Shown here piece after piece: positions 17,699-27,074 of a stretch of 38,743 nucleotides of DNA. A model generated the notes under the pieces. It searched no databases, was not told where the DNA came from, and worked only from the letters and a program-made list of their open reading frames with translations. The first letter of the stretch is position 1; every line of letters starts with the position of its first letter. Origin of the DNA: an uncultured bacterium (lineage in GTDB: Bacteria; Cyanobacteriota; Vampirovibrionia; LMEP-6097); contig CAIYXB010000193.1 in NCBI GenBank assembly GCA_903930015.1, positions 1-38,743 on the forward strand, written 5' to 3'. The position numbers were made by a program, and so were the translations under genes.

Positions 17699-17769
17699 AA
17701 AACGAAGTTTTTCAATCGGGCGTCCAGATAAAAGGTAGCAATCATGCGCAGCATGAGTTGCCAAGTTAC
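17692..17769. repeat. Tandem hairpin repeat at the 3' end of the HTH gene
   Basis: GCCC-TGAAAAAC-GAA-GTTTTTCA-atc-GGGC (17692-17721) and GCAA-TCATGC-GCA-GCATGA-g-TTGC (17738-17761). Confidence 0.65.
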
Positions 17770-17861
17770 TAGAAATTTCCATTTTTCAGTGAATCCTTAA
17801 AGAAACTTACACAAAAAGCATGATTTTGATAAAGTCATATAAGATTTGATAGTCAGTTTTT

Positions 17862-18854
17862 ATGCAAGTTGAAAAACCAGTATTCATAATAGGTTCTTAT
17901 AGAGGTGGCACAAGCCTTCTATTTCGCTTGCTTTCGGAAAGTAAAGAACTTTGGTCTATGTATAGAGAGTCAAATCATATTTGGCAAAGCTATCATCGTG
18001 ATTTAAAAGAAAGTTCAGATACAGTTTATTTTGAAGAACTTGAGAATGGAAATTTTTTAAATACTAATACAAATGAAGAAATTAAAGATCTAGAAGAAAA
18101 AAAAATATTGATGGATCTTGCTTATCATTATTCAACTTATAATAGTTATATCTTGGGTTATTTAGGTCGTGTAAAGTTACTTAGGGAAGGAGTTAGCTGG
18201 GTTCTAGATCTTATTAATTACATTAATTATATTTATAAAGTGATGAATATAGTTAATTATAGAATTGTGGATAAGACACCGCCTAATATTTTTAGAATAG
18301 ATTTTCTTGCCAATCTATATCCGGATGCAAAATTTATTTATCTTACTCGTGATGGAAATGATAATATCAATTCCTTAATTAGTGCATGGTGCCATAAATC
18401 TAAATTTCAGTACCCTTATCGTAAGTATTTGGGCGGGAATTTAAAATTAAAAGATTGCGATTCTAAGGTTTGGAAGTTCTTTATTCCAAAAGGCTTTAAG
18501 GAAGAAAATTATAAAGATCAATCTATTGCATCTGTTTGTTCTGATCAATGGCTTTTAGCTCATGAAGCAGCACAGAGATCTTTTGAGAAAATCGATAGCT
18601 CAAGATTTATTCAAGTAAAGTTTGAAGATCTTTTAAGTAGACCAAAATCTGTAATGAAAGATATTTGTTCATTTATTGATATCGATTTCTCGAAAAAATT
18701 AGAAAAAATTATTGAAGAAATGCCACCAGTTAACACTGACACTAAACAATCTAAGAGTAAAAGTACAAAAAAACAAAATAATCATGAGTTTGAAGAAAAA
18801 ATATCTAAGATGCAAAGCAAGCTGGGTTATAATCAAAACTCATATGCCATCTGA
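17862..18854 (+). CDS. Sulfotransferase-family protein
   Basis: PVFIIGSYRGGTSLLFRLLSES (PAPS-loop type), PDAKFIYLTRDGNDNINSL, FEDLLSRPKSVMKDICSFI. Confidence 0.8.
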   Translation: MQVEKPVFIIGSYRGGTSLLFRLLSESKELWSMYRESNHIWQSYHRDLKESSDTVYFEELENGNFLNTNTNEEIKDLEEKKILMDLAYHYSTYNSYILGYLGRVKLLREGVSWVLDLINYINYIYKVMNIVNYRIVDKTPPNIFRIDFLANLYPDAKFIYLTRDGNDNINSLISAWCHKSKFQYPYRKYLGGNLKLKDCDSKVWKFFIPKGFKEENYKDQSIASVCSDQWLLAHEAAQRSFEKIDSSRFIQVKFEDLLSRPKSVMKDICSFIDIDFSKKLEKIIEEMPPVNTDTKQSKSKSTKKQNNHEFEEKISKMQSKLGYNQNSYAI

Positions 18855-19671
18855 GTTACACATAAATATTGATCATATCGCGACTATTAGAAATGCTCGC
18901 AAGACCGTAGAGCCTAATTTAATAGATGCTATAAAAGTAATTGAAGGTACTAAAGCTTTTGGTATAACTACTCACCTAAGAGAAGATAGACGTCATATTA
19001 ATGATCAAGACATAAAAGGGATTGATGAATATTTAAAAAACTCTCGTCTGGGATTTACTTTTGAAATGGGAGCTTCTGAAGAAATAAGATCTATATTATT
19101 AAAAACATCAGCAAAATTAGCAACTATAGTGCCTGAAAAAAGAGAAGAACTCACTACTGAAGGTGGTTTGAATCTTGTTGATAGAAAATCATATCTTCAA
19201 GAATTTATAAAACCAATTCAAGATTCTGGGATAAAAGTGAGCTTCTTTATTGATCCAATTGAAGAGCAAATAGAGCTTGCAAGCAAACTTGGTGCAGAAT
19301 TTATTGAAATCCACACAGGTACTTATGCAAATTTATTTATCAAGTACCATCAAGAATTTTCTGCTATTGGTCCCTTTTATAATCCACAAATGATAGATGC
19401 AATTAATTTTGAACATTTAGCAAGTCCTATTAAAGAAGAGGTTTTAAGAATTCAAAAAGCAAGTATTTTGGCTCAGGAGCTTGGTTTGAAAGTAAATTTA
19501 GGGCATGGACTCACAGTAAGTAATCTGCCAGCTTTATTTAGTAAGCTCACTGATATTAAGGAACTACATATAGGGCACAGTATAGTTGCTAACAGCGTCT
19601 TTTATGGCTTAGATAGAGCTATTGATTTATATGTAAATTCTATTAAAATTCCGCAAAAAGTTTTAATCTAA
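18844..19671 (+). CDS. pdxJ: Pyridoxine 5'-phosphate synthase
   Basis: LHINIDHIATIRNAR, THLREDRRHINDQD, TIVPEKREELTTEGGL, EIHTGTYA, LGHGLT, IGHSIVANSVFYGL. Start placed at ATG 18844, not at ORF-track start 18712. Confidence 0.95.
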   Translation: MPSELHINIDHIATIRNARKTVEPNLIDAIKVIEGTKAFGITTHLREDRRHINDQDIKGIDEYLKNSRLGFTFEMGASEEIRSILLKTSAKLATIVPEKREELTTEGGLNLVDRKSYLQEFIKPIQDSGIKVSFFIDPIEEQIELASKLGAEFIEIHTGTYANLFIKYHQEFSAIGPFYNPQMIDAINFEHLASPIKEEVLRIQKASILAQELGLKVNLGHGLTVSNLPALFSKLTDIKELHIGHSIVANSVFYGLDRAIDLYVNSIKIPQKVLI

Positions 19672-19719
19672 TAATTCAATCTATCCAAGAATTGCTCGTA
19701 TTAACAGAGATTGTAAAGT

Positions 19720-20700
19720 TTAAAAAACACCAAGTCTACGCAACATCTCATCTGAAGAAAGATGCTCTGGATATATGCTTATTCCTGCGTTTACTCCATG
19801 ATCTTTAGCTGCTTTTAAGCTAGCTTCAACTTCACCATGATTAGTCCTATCACCATCTGTAATTAGGTGAATATTTAAATTGTCTTTTTTGGAAAGTCTT
19901 TTAAGGTCGTTAATACTGTCTTTGACGAAGTTATAGACAGTATCATTATTTCTGTTTTTGATACCATGCCAGTAAGTCATTGGCATAAGTACATCCCAGT
20001 TGTTTGCTACATATTCCCATGGATAGTCAACTTTAATTTTTGGAGAATAAACAATCGCTATTAGTGGATAATCATTTGCTACATTTTTTTTGATTTTTTC
20101 AGTGTAGGATGTCACTGCCCAAAGAGCAGTATTTTCTTCGATATCTGCAGCCATACCATCAAATCTTTCTCCATCTGGGCTGATGTAATTTGCTACTTGA
20201 ATAAATTTATCTGCATCCTCGCTTGGATTTTTTAAAAAACAGTAACTCCATCCGATTACTTTGATATTGTTTGCATGAGCATCCTTGAGCAATTTATCAA
20301 TCTCTTTTTTTAGTTTGAATGTAGGAGTGTTAGATCTATTTACTTGTAAATAAATTGTATCGATATTGAATTTTTTTAAACGATCTAAAAAGGCTTGATT
20401 ATTTTTTGGATAGTTCCATAAGTTGACCCAAGTACCTTTACCGGAAGTTATGGATTCGATTTTTTCTTCTTTAATAGTTTCTGGCTCAATAGACTTATCG
20501 TTTTTTAAAGTTTCAACTTCAATACGGTTATGTAAATTTGCTCGGCCTATTCTAATATATTTGGTTGTTGTAACAGCGTCGCTAGCTTTAATATTTTGCG
20601 CTGAAAATATAACGATAAATAGTATGAAAAGTATTGTTCTATCAATATTCACCCTAATAACTTTATACCAAGTTAATTCCTCCTGCAAACCCTGATGCAA
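19720..20700 (-). CDS. Exported putative TIM-barrel glycoside hydrolase-like protein
   Basis: N-terminal hydrophobic signal segment; GTWVNLWNYPKN, NIKVIGWSYCF, FDGMAADIEENTA, WDVLMPMTYW, HGVNAGISIYPEH. Confidence 0.6.
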   Translation of the reverse strand: MHQGLQEELTWYKVIRVNIDRTILFILFIVIFSAQNIKASDAVTTTKYIRIGRANLHNRIEVETLKNDKSIEPETIKEEKIESITSGKGTWVNLWNYPKNNQAFLDRLKKFNIDTIYLQVNRSNTPTFKLKKEIDKLLKDAHANNIKVIGWSYCFLKNPSEDADKFIQVANYISPDGERFDGMAADIEENTALWAVTSYTEKIKKNVANDYPLIAIVYSPKIKVDYPWEYVANNWDVLMPMTYWHGIKNRNNDTVYNFVKDSINDLKRLSKKDNLNIHLITDGDRTNHGEVEASLKAAKDHGVNAGISIYPEHLSSDEMLRRLGVF

Positions 20701-20729
20701 AATATTTTATAAGATATTGATTAAGTCAC

Positions 20730-22085
20730 CTAAACTAATTGGTTGATAAATTTGGTTATCAAAGTTAAATAAACGAAAAAAGAGATCATATCGATTCCTG
20801 TTGTAATAAGCGGCCCACTTGCAGTTGCTGGGTCAAGATTGAATTTATTAAAAAAGATTGGAGTAAGTGTACCAAGTATGACAGCAAGCATCATAGAGAG
20901 AATTAGTGAAATTCCAATTAAAACAGAAAGAGTTAGATTGTTATAGAAATAAAATGATAATAAGCCTGTAATAAGAGCGCAAGTTATTCCAATAAATAGA
21001 CTTGTCAGAATTTCATGAAAGAGAATTTTCATGTTTTTTTCTTTTGCCACTTCACCTGTGTAAAGTCCTCGAACAATAATAGTTGTACTTTGATTTCCTA
21101 TGTTACCTGAAAGCCCCGAAAGCAGCGGCATAAAAGAAATGGCGATTGGGATTGCTGCAATAGTCACATCAAATTTTGCAATTAAAACAGAAGCAAAGCA
21201 TTGCCCAATTAAGGTAATTATTAGCCAAGGTGTTCTTGCTTTATAGGCTCCTAAATAGTTGTTTAAAAGATAGTCAGAGCTATCAGCATCAGCTTCAACG
21301 TTAATACCGCTTGATTGATAAATGTCAGCAGTTGCTTCTTCTTCAATAACGTCAACAACGTCATCAATAGTTATAATTCCAACTAATTGTTGATTAGGGT
21401 TGGTAACTGGGATTGCTAAAAATCTATATTTGGAAATTAAATCTGATGCAACTTCTTGATCCTCATCTACATTTACTGAGATAACATCTTGAGTTAAATG
21501 ATCTGAAACTAAGTCGTCGTCATTTGCTAGGAAGAGTTGTCTTAAGCTGATCACTCCAACAAGCTCGCCAAATTTTTTGGTAACATAGACATAGATGATT
21601 TCATAATCAGTTTCTTTTGCTTTGAGTCTTACGTATCGCAGTGCAGCACTGATTTTCAAATCAGCTCTTACGCTAATAAAACCAGGAGTCATAATACCAC
21701 CACAGGTATTTGGATCAAAGCTCATGAGCTCCTTTAGAACAACAGGTTTTTGAATATTACTCATTATATTAACCATGCGTTTGTCATCTAAAAGAGCAAG
21801 AATATCTGCAGCATCATCAAGTTGCATTGCATTTGAAAATCTAGTTATTTCATCATCGCTAACTTTTTCAAAAAATTGTTTAATTTCTGATTCAGTTAAC
21901 TCAACAATAAATTTTGAAATTTGTTCATCTGACAGTATTTCAAGAAGGATTTCTTTTTCTTTCTCATCTAGTTTGGGATATTCTTCTGCAATGTCTTGAG
22001 GGTAAAAATCGTCGAGTTTGTTTCTTAGCTCAAGAATTCTAGCTTCATCTAAGTCTTGTAATAGATTTTTTAAATCAAGCGCCAT
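20730..22085 (-). CDS. mgtE: Magnesium transporter MgtE
   Basis: MgtE N domain, CBS pair, TM domain with SGNIGNQSTTIIVRGL and ATASGPLITTGIDMISFFVY. Confidence 0.95.
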   Translation of the reverse strand: MALDLKNLLQDLDEARILELRNKLDDFYPQDIAEEYPKLDEKEKEILLEILSDEQISKFIVELTESEIKQFFEKVSDDEITRFSNAMQLDDAADILALLDDKRMVNIMSNIQKPVVLKELMSFDPNTCGGIMTPGFISVRADLKISAALRYVRLKAKETDYEIIYVYVTKKFGELVGVISLRQLFLANDDDLVSDHLTQDVISVNVDEDQEVASDLISKYRFLAIPVTNPNQQLVGIITIDDVVDVIEEEATADIYQSSGINVEADADSSDYLLNNYLGAYKARTPWLIITLIGQCFASVLIAKFDVTIAAIPIAISFMPLLSGLSGNIGNQSTTIIVRGLYTGEVAKEKNMKILFHEILTSLFIGITCALITGLLSFYFYNNLTLSVLIGISLILSMMLAVILGTLTPIFFNKFNLDPATASGPLITTGIDMISFFVYLTLITKFINQLV

Positions 22086-22129
22086 CTTTTTAAGTATAAC
22101 GTGTAGCTTTAAGCCTAAAACAGCATATA

Positions 22130-23041
22130 ATGTACTTGTTTATCGCAATGGAAAAATATACTAATAGAATTTTAACTGGGGCAATGCTATTTATAGCAGC
22201 TTTTTTGCTTACTTATTTTAGTTCTGTTGTCTCAACTTTAGTAATTCTTGTTTTGAGTTTTTTAACAATTTATGAGTTTAAGGCTTTATCAAACAAGATG
22301 GGCATTTATCCCGTGGTTAATTGGATATATTTTTTTAGTGCAATGTTTATTTTGTTGCCATTGCTAACTTCAAAAAATCACTCAACAAATACAGTTTATG
22401 TTTTTCAACTTAGTATTATGCTCTCAGCATATATAGTAATTTTTTCAAGGATTCTTTTAAAAACAGCAGTTACCAAATTTGAAGATATAACAGCGTCACT
22501 GTGGGCGATTTTTCATTTAGGATTGTTGCCAAGTTTTTTTGTTTGGCTGAGAATCTTAGATAATGGTTTTGACTATTTTTTTACTATCGTCATTGCCATT
22601 AGTGCAAGTGATGTAGGTTGTTTGATTTTTGGAAAATTATTTGGAAAACAAAAATTAGCTCCTCAAATAAGTCCAGGTAAAACAGTTGCTGGTAGTATAG
22701 GTGGAATTTTTTGTGGTTCACTTGCATTTTGGGGCTCTACAAAAATTTTCTCTTTTGAACTTAGACCGGATCTTTGGATTTTGCATAATGGTCTTATAAA
22801 GAGTTTGATTAGTTTGTGCGGGCAAGAAGTATTTTTTCTTGTTTTAGTTTTGGTTTTGGGAGCTTTGCTTGCTATTGTTGCTCAAATTGGAGACCTTCTT
22901 GTAAGCGTTTTAAAAAGGGCAGCTGGGGTAAAAGATTCTGGTACTATTTTGCTTTCACATGGCGGTGTTTTAGACAGAGTAGATAGTCATTTTTTTGCAG
23001 CATGGCTTGCTTTCTATATTTTTTATTACTTCTTAATGTAA
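22130..23041 (+). CDS. cdsA: Phosphatidate cytidylyltransferase
   Basis: Multi-TM; SASDVGCLIFGKLFGKQKLAPQISPGKTVAGSIGG and KDSGTILLSHGGVLDRVDSHFFAA signature. Confidence 0.93.
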   Translation: MYLFIAMEKYTNRILTGAMLFIAAFLLTYFSSVVSTLVILVLSFLTIYEFKALSNKMGIYPVVNWIYFFSAMFILLPLLTSKNHSTNTVYVFQLSIMLSAYIVIFSRILLKTAVTKFEDITASLWAIFHLGLLPSFFVWLRILDNGFDYFFTIVIAISASDVGCLIFGKLFGKQKLAPQISPGKTVAGSIGGIFCGSLAFWGSTKIFSFELRPDLWILHNGLIKSLISLCGQEVFFLVLVLVLGALLAIVAQIGDLLVSVLKRAAGVKDSGTILLSHGGVLDRVDSHFFAAWLAFYIFYYFLM

Positions 23042-23043
23042 CA

Positions 23044-23168
23044 AGATTTGTCACGAAATCGCTCATAGCTGCGTTACACTCGTCCCTTGCCATTCTCATT
23101 TACGTTCTAGTAAATTCCGGTGGCTCGGGACTTGCAAGCCTTGCTCTGAACGATTTCTTGGCAAATCT
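23044..23168. repeat. ~125-bp imperfect palindrome (REP/MITE-like)
   Basis: AGATTTGTCACGAAATCG...TCGTCCCTTGCCA versus reverse complement of TGGCTCGGGACTTGC...CGATTTCTTGGCAAATCT; ends match 16/18. Confidence 0.75.
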
Positions 23169-23269
23169 ACTGAAAACCCCTAAAAACCCTATAAAGCAGC
23201 CAAAAATCTTAAAAAATACTAGTCAATACAAATTTTAAGCTAAAATAATAAGCCAGTAAATCCTATAGA

Positions 23270-23292
23270 CCAGACTTTTAGTTTGGCTTGTT
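23270..23292 (+). terminator. Hairpin with T-rich tail
   Basis: CCAGACT-TTT-AGTTTGG (one G-T wobble) followed by a T-rich run. Confidence 0.4.
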
Positions 23293-23317
23293 TCTTTTAT
23301 TGCTGGCCTAAATTGAA

Positions 23318-24475
23318 ATGAGTGCTGAAATGACTAAGCTCAATAAATTTCAAGATCTTGCTAATCAAATTAGCAAAGATTCAAGCACGTCGCTACCAAG
23401 CCAAGATAAAAAGCCAGAATCAGTAGTTCCAATCTCTGAGAATTTAGTTGATGATATGCATAAGGAAGTAGTATTAGAATCTAAAACTTTGCAAGACACT
23501 AATGTACAAAATCAAAGTATTAAAAGTTTTTTTGATCCCAATCGTTTAATAAATGATGTTCGTTATCGTAATAATGTATTAAGTGCTTCAAATGCTTTTT
23601 TACATGGTCTTGCTACAGTTACAAATTTTATTGCCAAAGATAATCCAGCTTTAAAAGTTATAAATCATGTTGTTGATAGATCAGCTTTCTTTTGCACGCG
23701 TTGGCTTACTCCATATATTTCTTATGGTCATGCAGTGTTTACAGCATTTGGAAAACAAAAAGAACCAATTTTAGGTTTAATCAAAGCTATTCCACCAGCG
23801 TTTTTCCCAATTGTTGGTGATGCAAATATTGATATGGTTTATGGTACAAGTACAGCTTTTAATCAGCCTTATGACAATATCATGAACAGAATTAAGGAGC
23901 GAATTGCAACTTCTGATGACTATGCTAAGGAAGTACAAGATGCTAGAAAATCACCTTTAGCTTTTTCAGGATTGGTTTTTAAAGAACTAAAAAGTTTTCT
24001 TGGTGATTTTGTTCAAGGGAAATCAGATTTTTGGAAAGAGGGAATTTTTGTTATTAACTGTGCAATGATGTTTGCAGGATCAATCCCAATGCTTTTGTTT
24101 GGAAGAGACCAAAGAGATACTACGTTAGCAAAAATCTCAGGTGTGCTTAGGAATGTCGGTGGTACGCTTGGTGATGTAGGTTGGGTTTTTGGTGGAAAAG
24201 TCGAAAAAGAAAAAGTTATTATGGGTATAGTTTATACACTTGCTCAAATGGCAGATATTGCAAAACGCTTTGTTAGTGAAGATGTATCAAAAGTTCTTAT
24301 ACATTTAAGTGCAGCGCTTAATGTTTCTGCAATGACTGTCTGGAATACATTAAATACAGAAAATAACAAAAAGACTATTGATGATATAGTAAGTGAAAAA
24401 CTTAATAGAACTGCAAAGGCTCGAGATAATTCTCAGAAAAACTCTGAGCAAGCAGGATTGATGCTTGCAGCTTAG
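23318..24475 (+). CDS. Hypothetical protein, likely membrane-associated
   Basis: 385-aa ORF with hydrophobic/amphipathic segments (EGIFVINCAMMFAGSIPMLLFG); no recognised family. Confidence 0.7.
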   Translation: MSAEMTKLNKFQDLANQISKDSSTSLPSQDKKPESVVPISENLVDDMHKEVVLESKTLQDTNVQNQSIKSFFDPNRLINDVRYRNNVLSASNAFLHGLATVTNFIAKDNPALKVINHVVDRSAFFCTRWLTPYISYGHAVFTAFGKQKEPILGLIKAIPPAFFPIVGDANIDMVYGTSTAFNQPYDNIMNRIKERIATSDDYAKEVQDARKSPLAFSGLVFKELKSFLGDFVQGKSDFWKEGIFVINCAMMFAGSIPMLLFGRDQRDTTLAKISGVLRNVGGTLGDVGWVFGGKVEKEKVIMGIVYTLAQMADIAKRFVSEDVSKVLIHLSAALNVSAMTVWNTLNTENNKKTIDDIVSEKLNRTAKARDNSQKNSEQAGLMLAA

Positions 24476-24643
24476 TATTTAATGACACAAATTAGTGATT
24501 TATACCTAGGAACTTCTAATAAAACTTAACGTCTACATAATCAATAATTGGAATAACGTAGATATCAATGATGATAAAACAAGCATACAGAGCTAGGTTC
24601 ATATAACTAATGTTTTGGATGTTTAACAAAAGGAGGAGATCTT

Positions 24644-25048
24644 ATGACTAAATTAGTAAGACTCATGTTCGTGATAGCGGTAATTAGTTTCACTACAATT
24701 CCTGCTAAAGCGATAGAAAAGAACATTGTTACTTCACTTGTAGGTGGAGTTGTAGGTGCTCCAGTGGGTGCAGTGATGGGACTACTACGTGGTGGTGTTT
24801 CTAAGGGTGTCGAATATAGCGATTCATTTACAGGAGAATTTGATGGAATTATCGGACATGGTTTAGGCGGCATTATTGGTGTTCCAACTGGCTTTGTCAC
24901 AGGGCTAGGCTTAGGCGGTGTTACTGGTACGGTAAAAGGTTTAACTGATGGACTTTACAAAGGAATAGATGATCCTTTATCTGCAGATAGTTTAGGATTA
25001 GGCGGAAGCTTTACTGACTATGATCCGTATGATATTCACTTAATATAA
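24644..25048 (+). CDS. Exported glycine-zipper protein
   Basis: AGGAGG RBS, signal peptide VRLMFVIAVISFTTIPAKA, repeats GGVVGAPVGAVMGLLRGG / GGIIGVPTGFVTGLGLGG. Confidence 0.8.
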   Translation: MTKLVRLMFVIAVISFTTIPAKAIEKNIVTSLVGGVVGAPVGAVMGLLRGGVSKGVEYSDSFTGEFDGIIGHGLGGIIGVPTGFVTGLGLGGVTGTVKGLTDGLYKGIDDPLSADSLGLGGSFTDYDPYDIHLI

Positions 25049-25074
25049 TTAAAGCTTACATCGTAGAACATTTT

Positions 25075-25105
25075 GGAGCTGGCACTATGCTGGCTCCTTT
25101 GTTTT
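25075..25105 (+). terminator. Intrinsic terminator
   Basis: GGAGCTGGC-ACTAT-GCTGGCTCC (9 bp with two G-U pairs) followed by TTTGTTTT. Confidence 0.75.
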
Positions 25106-25122
25106 GATATATTATATAGTCT

Positions 25123-25887
25123 GTGTTTCAATCACTTGAAGAATTTTTAAAAACAAAAAAGCTAGAAGACCATCAATCGATAGCTATATCTATTACAAAT
25201 CTCAATAGAAAAATAGAATATAAATTTAACGAGACTGAGGCTTTTTATCCTGCAAGCCTAATTAAACTCTTTGCAGCTTTTTATGCAGCTGAGAAACTTA
25301 AAAACTCTAAGCTAGAAGATTTTGCTTTTAATGATTTAAATGTTGCTATTAGAAATTCTCTAGAAGAGTCTGATAATGATGCTTTGTCTTTGGTATATGA
25401 TTTTATTTCTGGTTCTTCTTCTGGAGTTTATGATAAAAAATCGTTTGCTAGTTTTGCTAAAGCTCGGAATTCAATCACAGACTATTTTCAAGAAATAGGA
25501 TTTTCTAATGAGCTTGCCTTGCATAATAAATGTTATAGTTTTGCACCTTATGGTAAAGATCTCAAACTATTTTTAAAACAAGGTTCTAATAAGGTTTTAA
25601 TTAGTGATATTGAAAAGATAATGAATTTGATTATCAATAAACAATCAGAGCTTTTGGAATTTATGCTCCGCTCGGGTGAATGTGAGCAAAGTGAATTTAT
25701 CTATAAGGGTCTAAATGAAGAGAAGTTAGATTTCTTTTATTCTAAAGCTGGCTGGACGACAAGTGTTCGTCATGATGTTGCTTATTTTTCTTATAACAAA
25801 GAAAAATATCTTTTGGTGGTTTTAACTAAGGGACTTAGTGAAGATAAAGAGTTAATACCTAGATTATCTAGTTTGATTTTTGCTTAA
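25123..25887 (+). CDS. Serine hydrolase, class A beta-lactamase-like fold
   Basis: SxxK in YPASLIKLFAAF, SDN in EESDNDALSLVYDF, KxG in SKAGWTTSVRHDVAYF. GTG start. Confidence 0.75.
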   Translation: MFQSLEEFLKTKKLEDHQSIAISITNLNRKIEYKFNETEAFYPASLIKLFAAFYAAEKLKNSKLEDFAFNDLNVAIRNSLEESDNDALSLVYDFISGSSSGVYDKKSFASFAKARNSITDYFQEIGFSNELALHNKCYSFAPYGKDLKLFLKQGSNKVLISDIEKIMNLIINKQSELLEFMLRSGECEQSEFIYKGLNEEKLDFFYSKAGWTTSVRHDVAYFSYNKEKYLLVVLTKGLSEDKELIPRLSSLIFA

Positions 25888-25948
25888 TAAAACTTCAGAG
25901 AAATGTTATATGAATTGTCGCAAAAAGACCCGGTCGTGGAGGGGCAAT

Positions 25949-26395
25949 TTAATTTGTGCCAAACCATTTCTTCAAAGCTGTTTCATCCAAGCTATATTTA
26001 CCAGGACCAGTTGTTGCTAAGACAAAAAGCATAATGAAGTAATAAAGCGGTATTTCATAACCACTTGCGCTTGCTGCAAAACCGTTTTTCCAGTGCACCA
26101 TAGTAATTGCTACAAGCATTGTCACCATCAAGGGTATACAGATTAATCTAGTTTTTAAACCAAGTGCTAAAAATACAACACCAAGCGCTTCTGTTGTTGT
26201 TGCAAGTACAGCATTCCAGTAAGGGTAAGGTAAGTGTAAAGTATTGGTAAACCAAGCGACAGTAGCATCAAAGTTACTTAACTTTCTAACTGCAGGTTCA
26301 TAAAATCCGTAGGCTAATATAAATCTCATCAAAAGTAATGACAGACCCTGAAAAGAGCGCAGCAATTTTATAATTGCTTGAGGTATTTTGTGCAT
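25949..26395 (-). CDS. DoxX family membrane protein
   Basis: LLLMRFILAYGFYEPAVRKLSNFD, EALGVVFLALGLKTRLICIPLMVTMLVAI; four TM pattern. Confidence 0.8.
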   Translation of the reverse strand: MHKIPQAIIKLLRSFQGLSLLLMRFILAYGFYEPAVRKLSNFDATVAWFTNTLHLPYPYWNAVLATTTEALGVVFLALGLKTRLICIPLMVTMLVAITMVHWKNGFAASASGYEIPLYYFIMLFVLATTGPGKYSLDETALKKWFGTN

Positions 26396-26412
26396 TAATA
26401 TTTAATATAGCA

Positions 26413-27033
26413 CTAGCTTTGCGTATTTTGTGGGCTTAAATCTAGTGTTAGCGTGACGTCAGGTACTCCCTTGTGGTTTGTTGTAGGATCTTCTTCTGTT
26501 GCAAATATTAACTCTCCTTTGAATCTAACACTCAATTCTTTTATATAGGCAAAATTTTCTTGCTGCGGATCAATTTGAATCTTAGCTCTATAACTTAGGG
26601 TTTCTTCATTATCAGAACAGTTTATATCTGCTTCGATGATTTCAAATTCGTTTTCATTATTGGGATTTGGTTCTAGTCTGGTGGTATGAATTTGAGAATA
26701 ATCGTCGCTATCTATAGCTTGAAATTCTCTAGGCTCGCATAAACTTTCTATACTATATCCAGGTTCCCTTCTTAAAAAATCAATAGTATCTTTCACACCC
26801 TCTTTAAAGCCTGTCATTAAATAAGTAATAAAGTTTTTCAAGATTATTTTGTTAGCTTCTGGTAATGTTTCCAGTTCATCAATTTTTTTGTGAATATTTC
26901 TTAAAAGCTTTTCGTCTCTTTGCTGAGCAGGTCCCTGACCCTGAGGAATTTGAGCTAGAAAACTATTATTAGAGTTCCTTGGTCCAGACTGATTATTATT
27001 ATGACCCGATGGGGGTAGTAGAGGCATTGACAT
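26413..27033 (-). CDS. Hypothetical protein with Asn/Gln/Pro-rich N-terminus
   Basis: 206-aa ORF without recognised domain. Confidence 0.65.
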   Translation of the reverse strand: MSMPLLPPSGHNNNQSGPRNSNNSFLAQIPQGQGPAQQRDEKLLRNIHKKIDELETLPEANKIILKNFITYLMTGFKEGVKDTIDFLRREPGYSIESLCEPREFQAIDSDDYSQIHTTRLEPNPNNENEFEIIEADINCSDNEETLSYRAKIQIDPQQENFAYIKELSVRFKGELIFATEEDPTTNHKGVPDVTLTLDLSPQNTQS

Positions 27034-27074
27034 CGTAATTATCTTAACACAATATCGTGAAAATTATGCTATGA

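Noticed and set aside
18712-18843. N-terminal extension of pdxJ in the ORF track
   Set aside because: Lies in another frame of the sulfotransferase gene; PdxJ homology begins at MPSELHINIDHIA.
23002-23238. 78-aa ORF spanning the cdsA end and the palindrome
   Set aside because: Chance frame through a palindromic repeat and the cdsA 3' end.
24607-24900. 97-aa Pro/Thr-rich antisense ORF opposite the glycine-zipper gene
   Set aside because: Pro/Thr richness is the mirror of Gly-rich codons; the plus strand has AGGAGG RBS and signal peptide.
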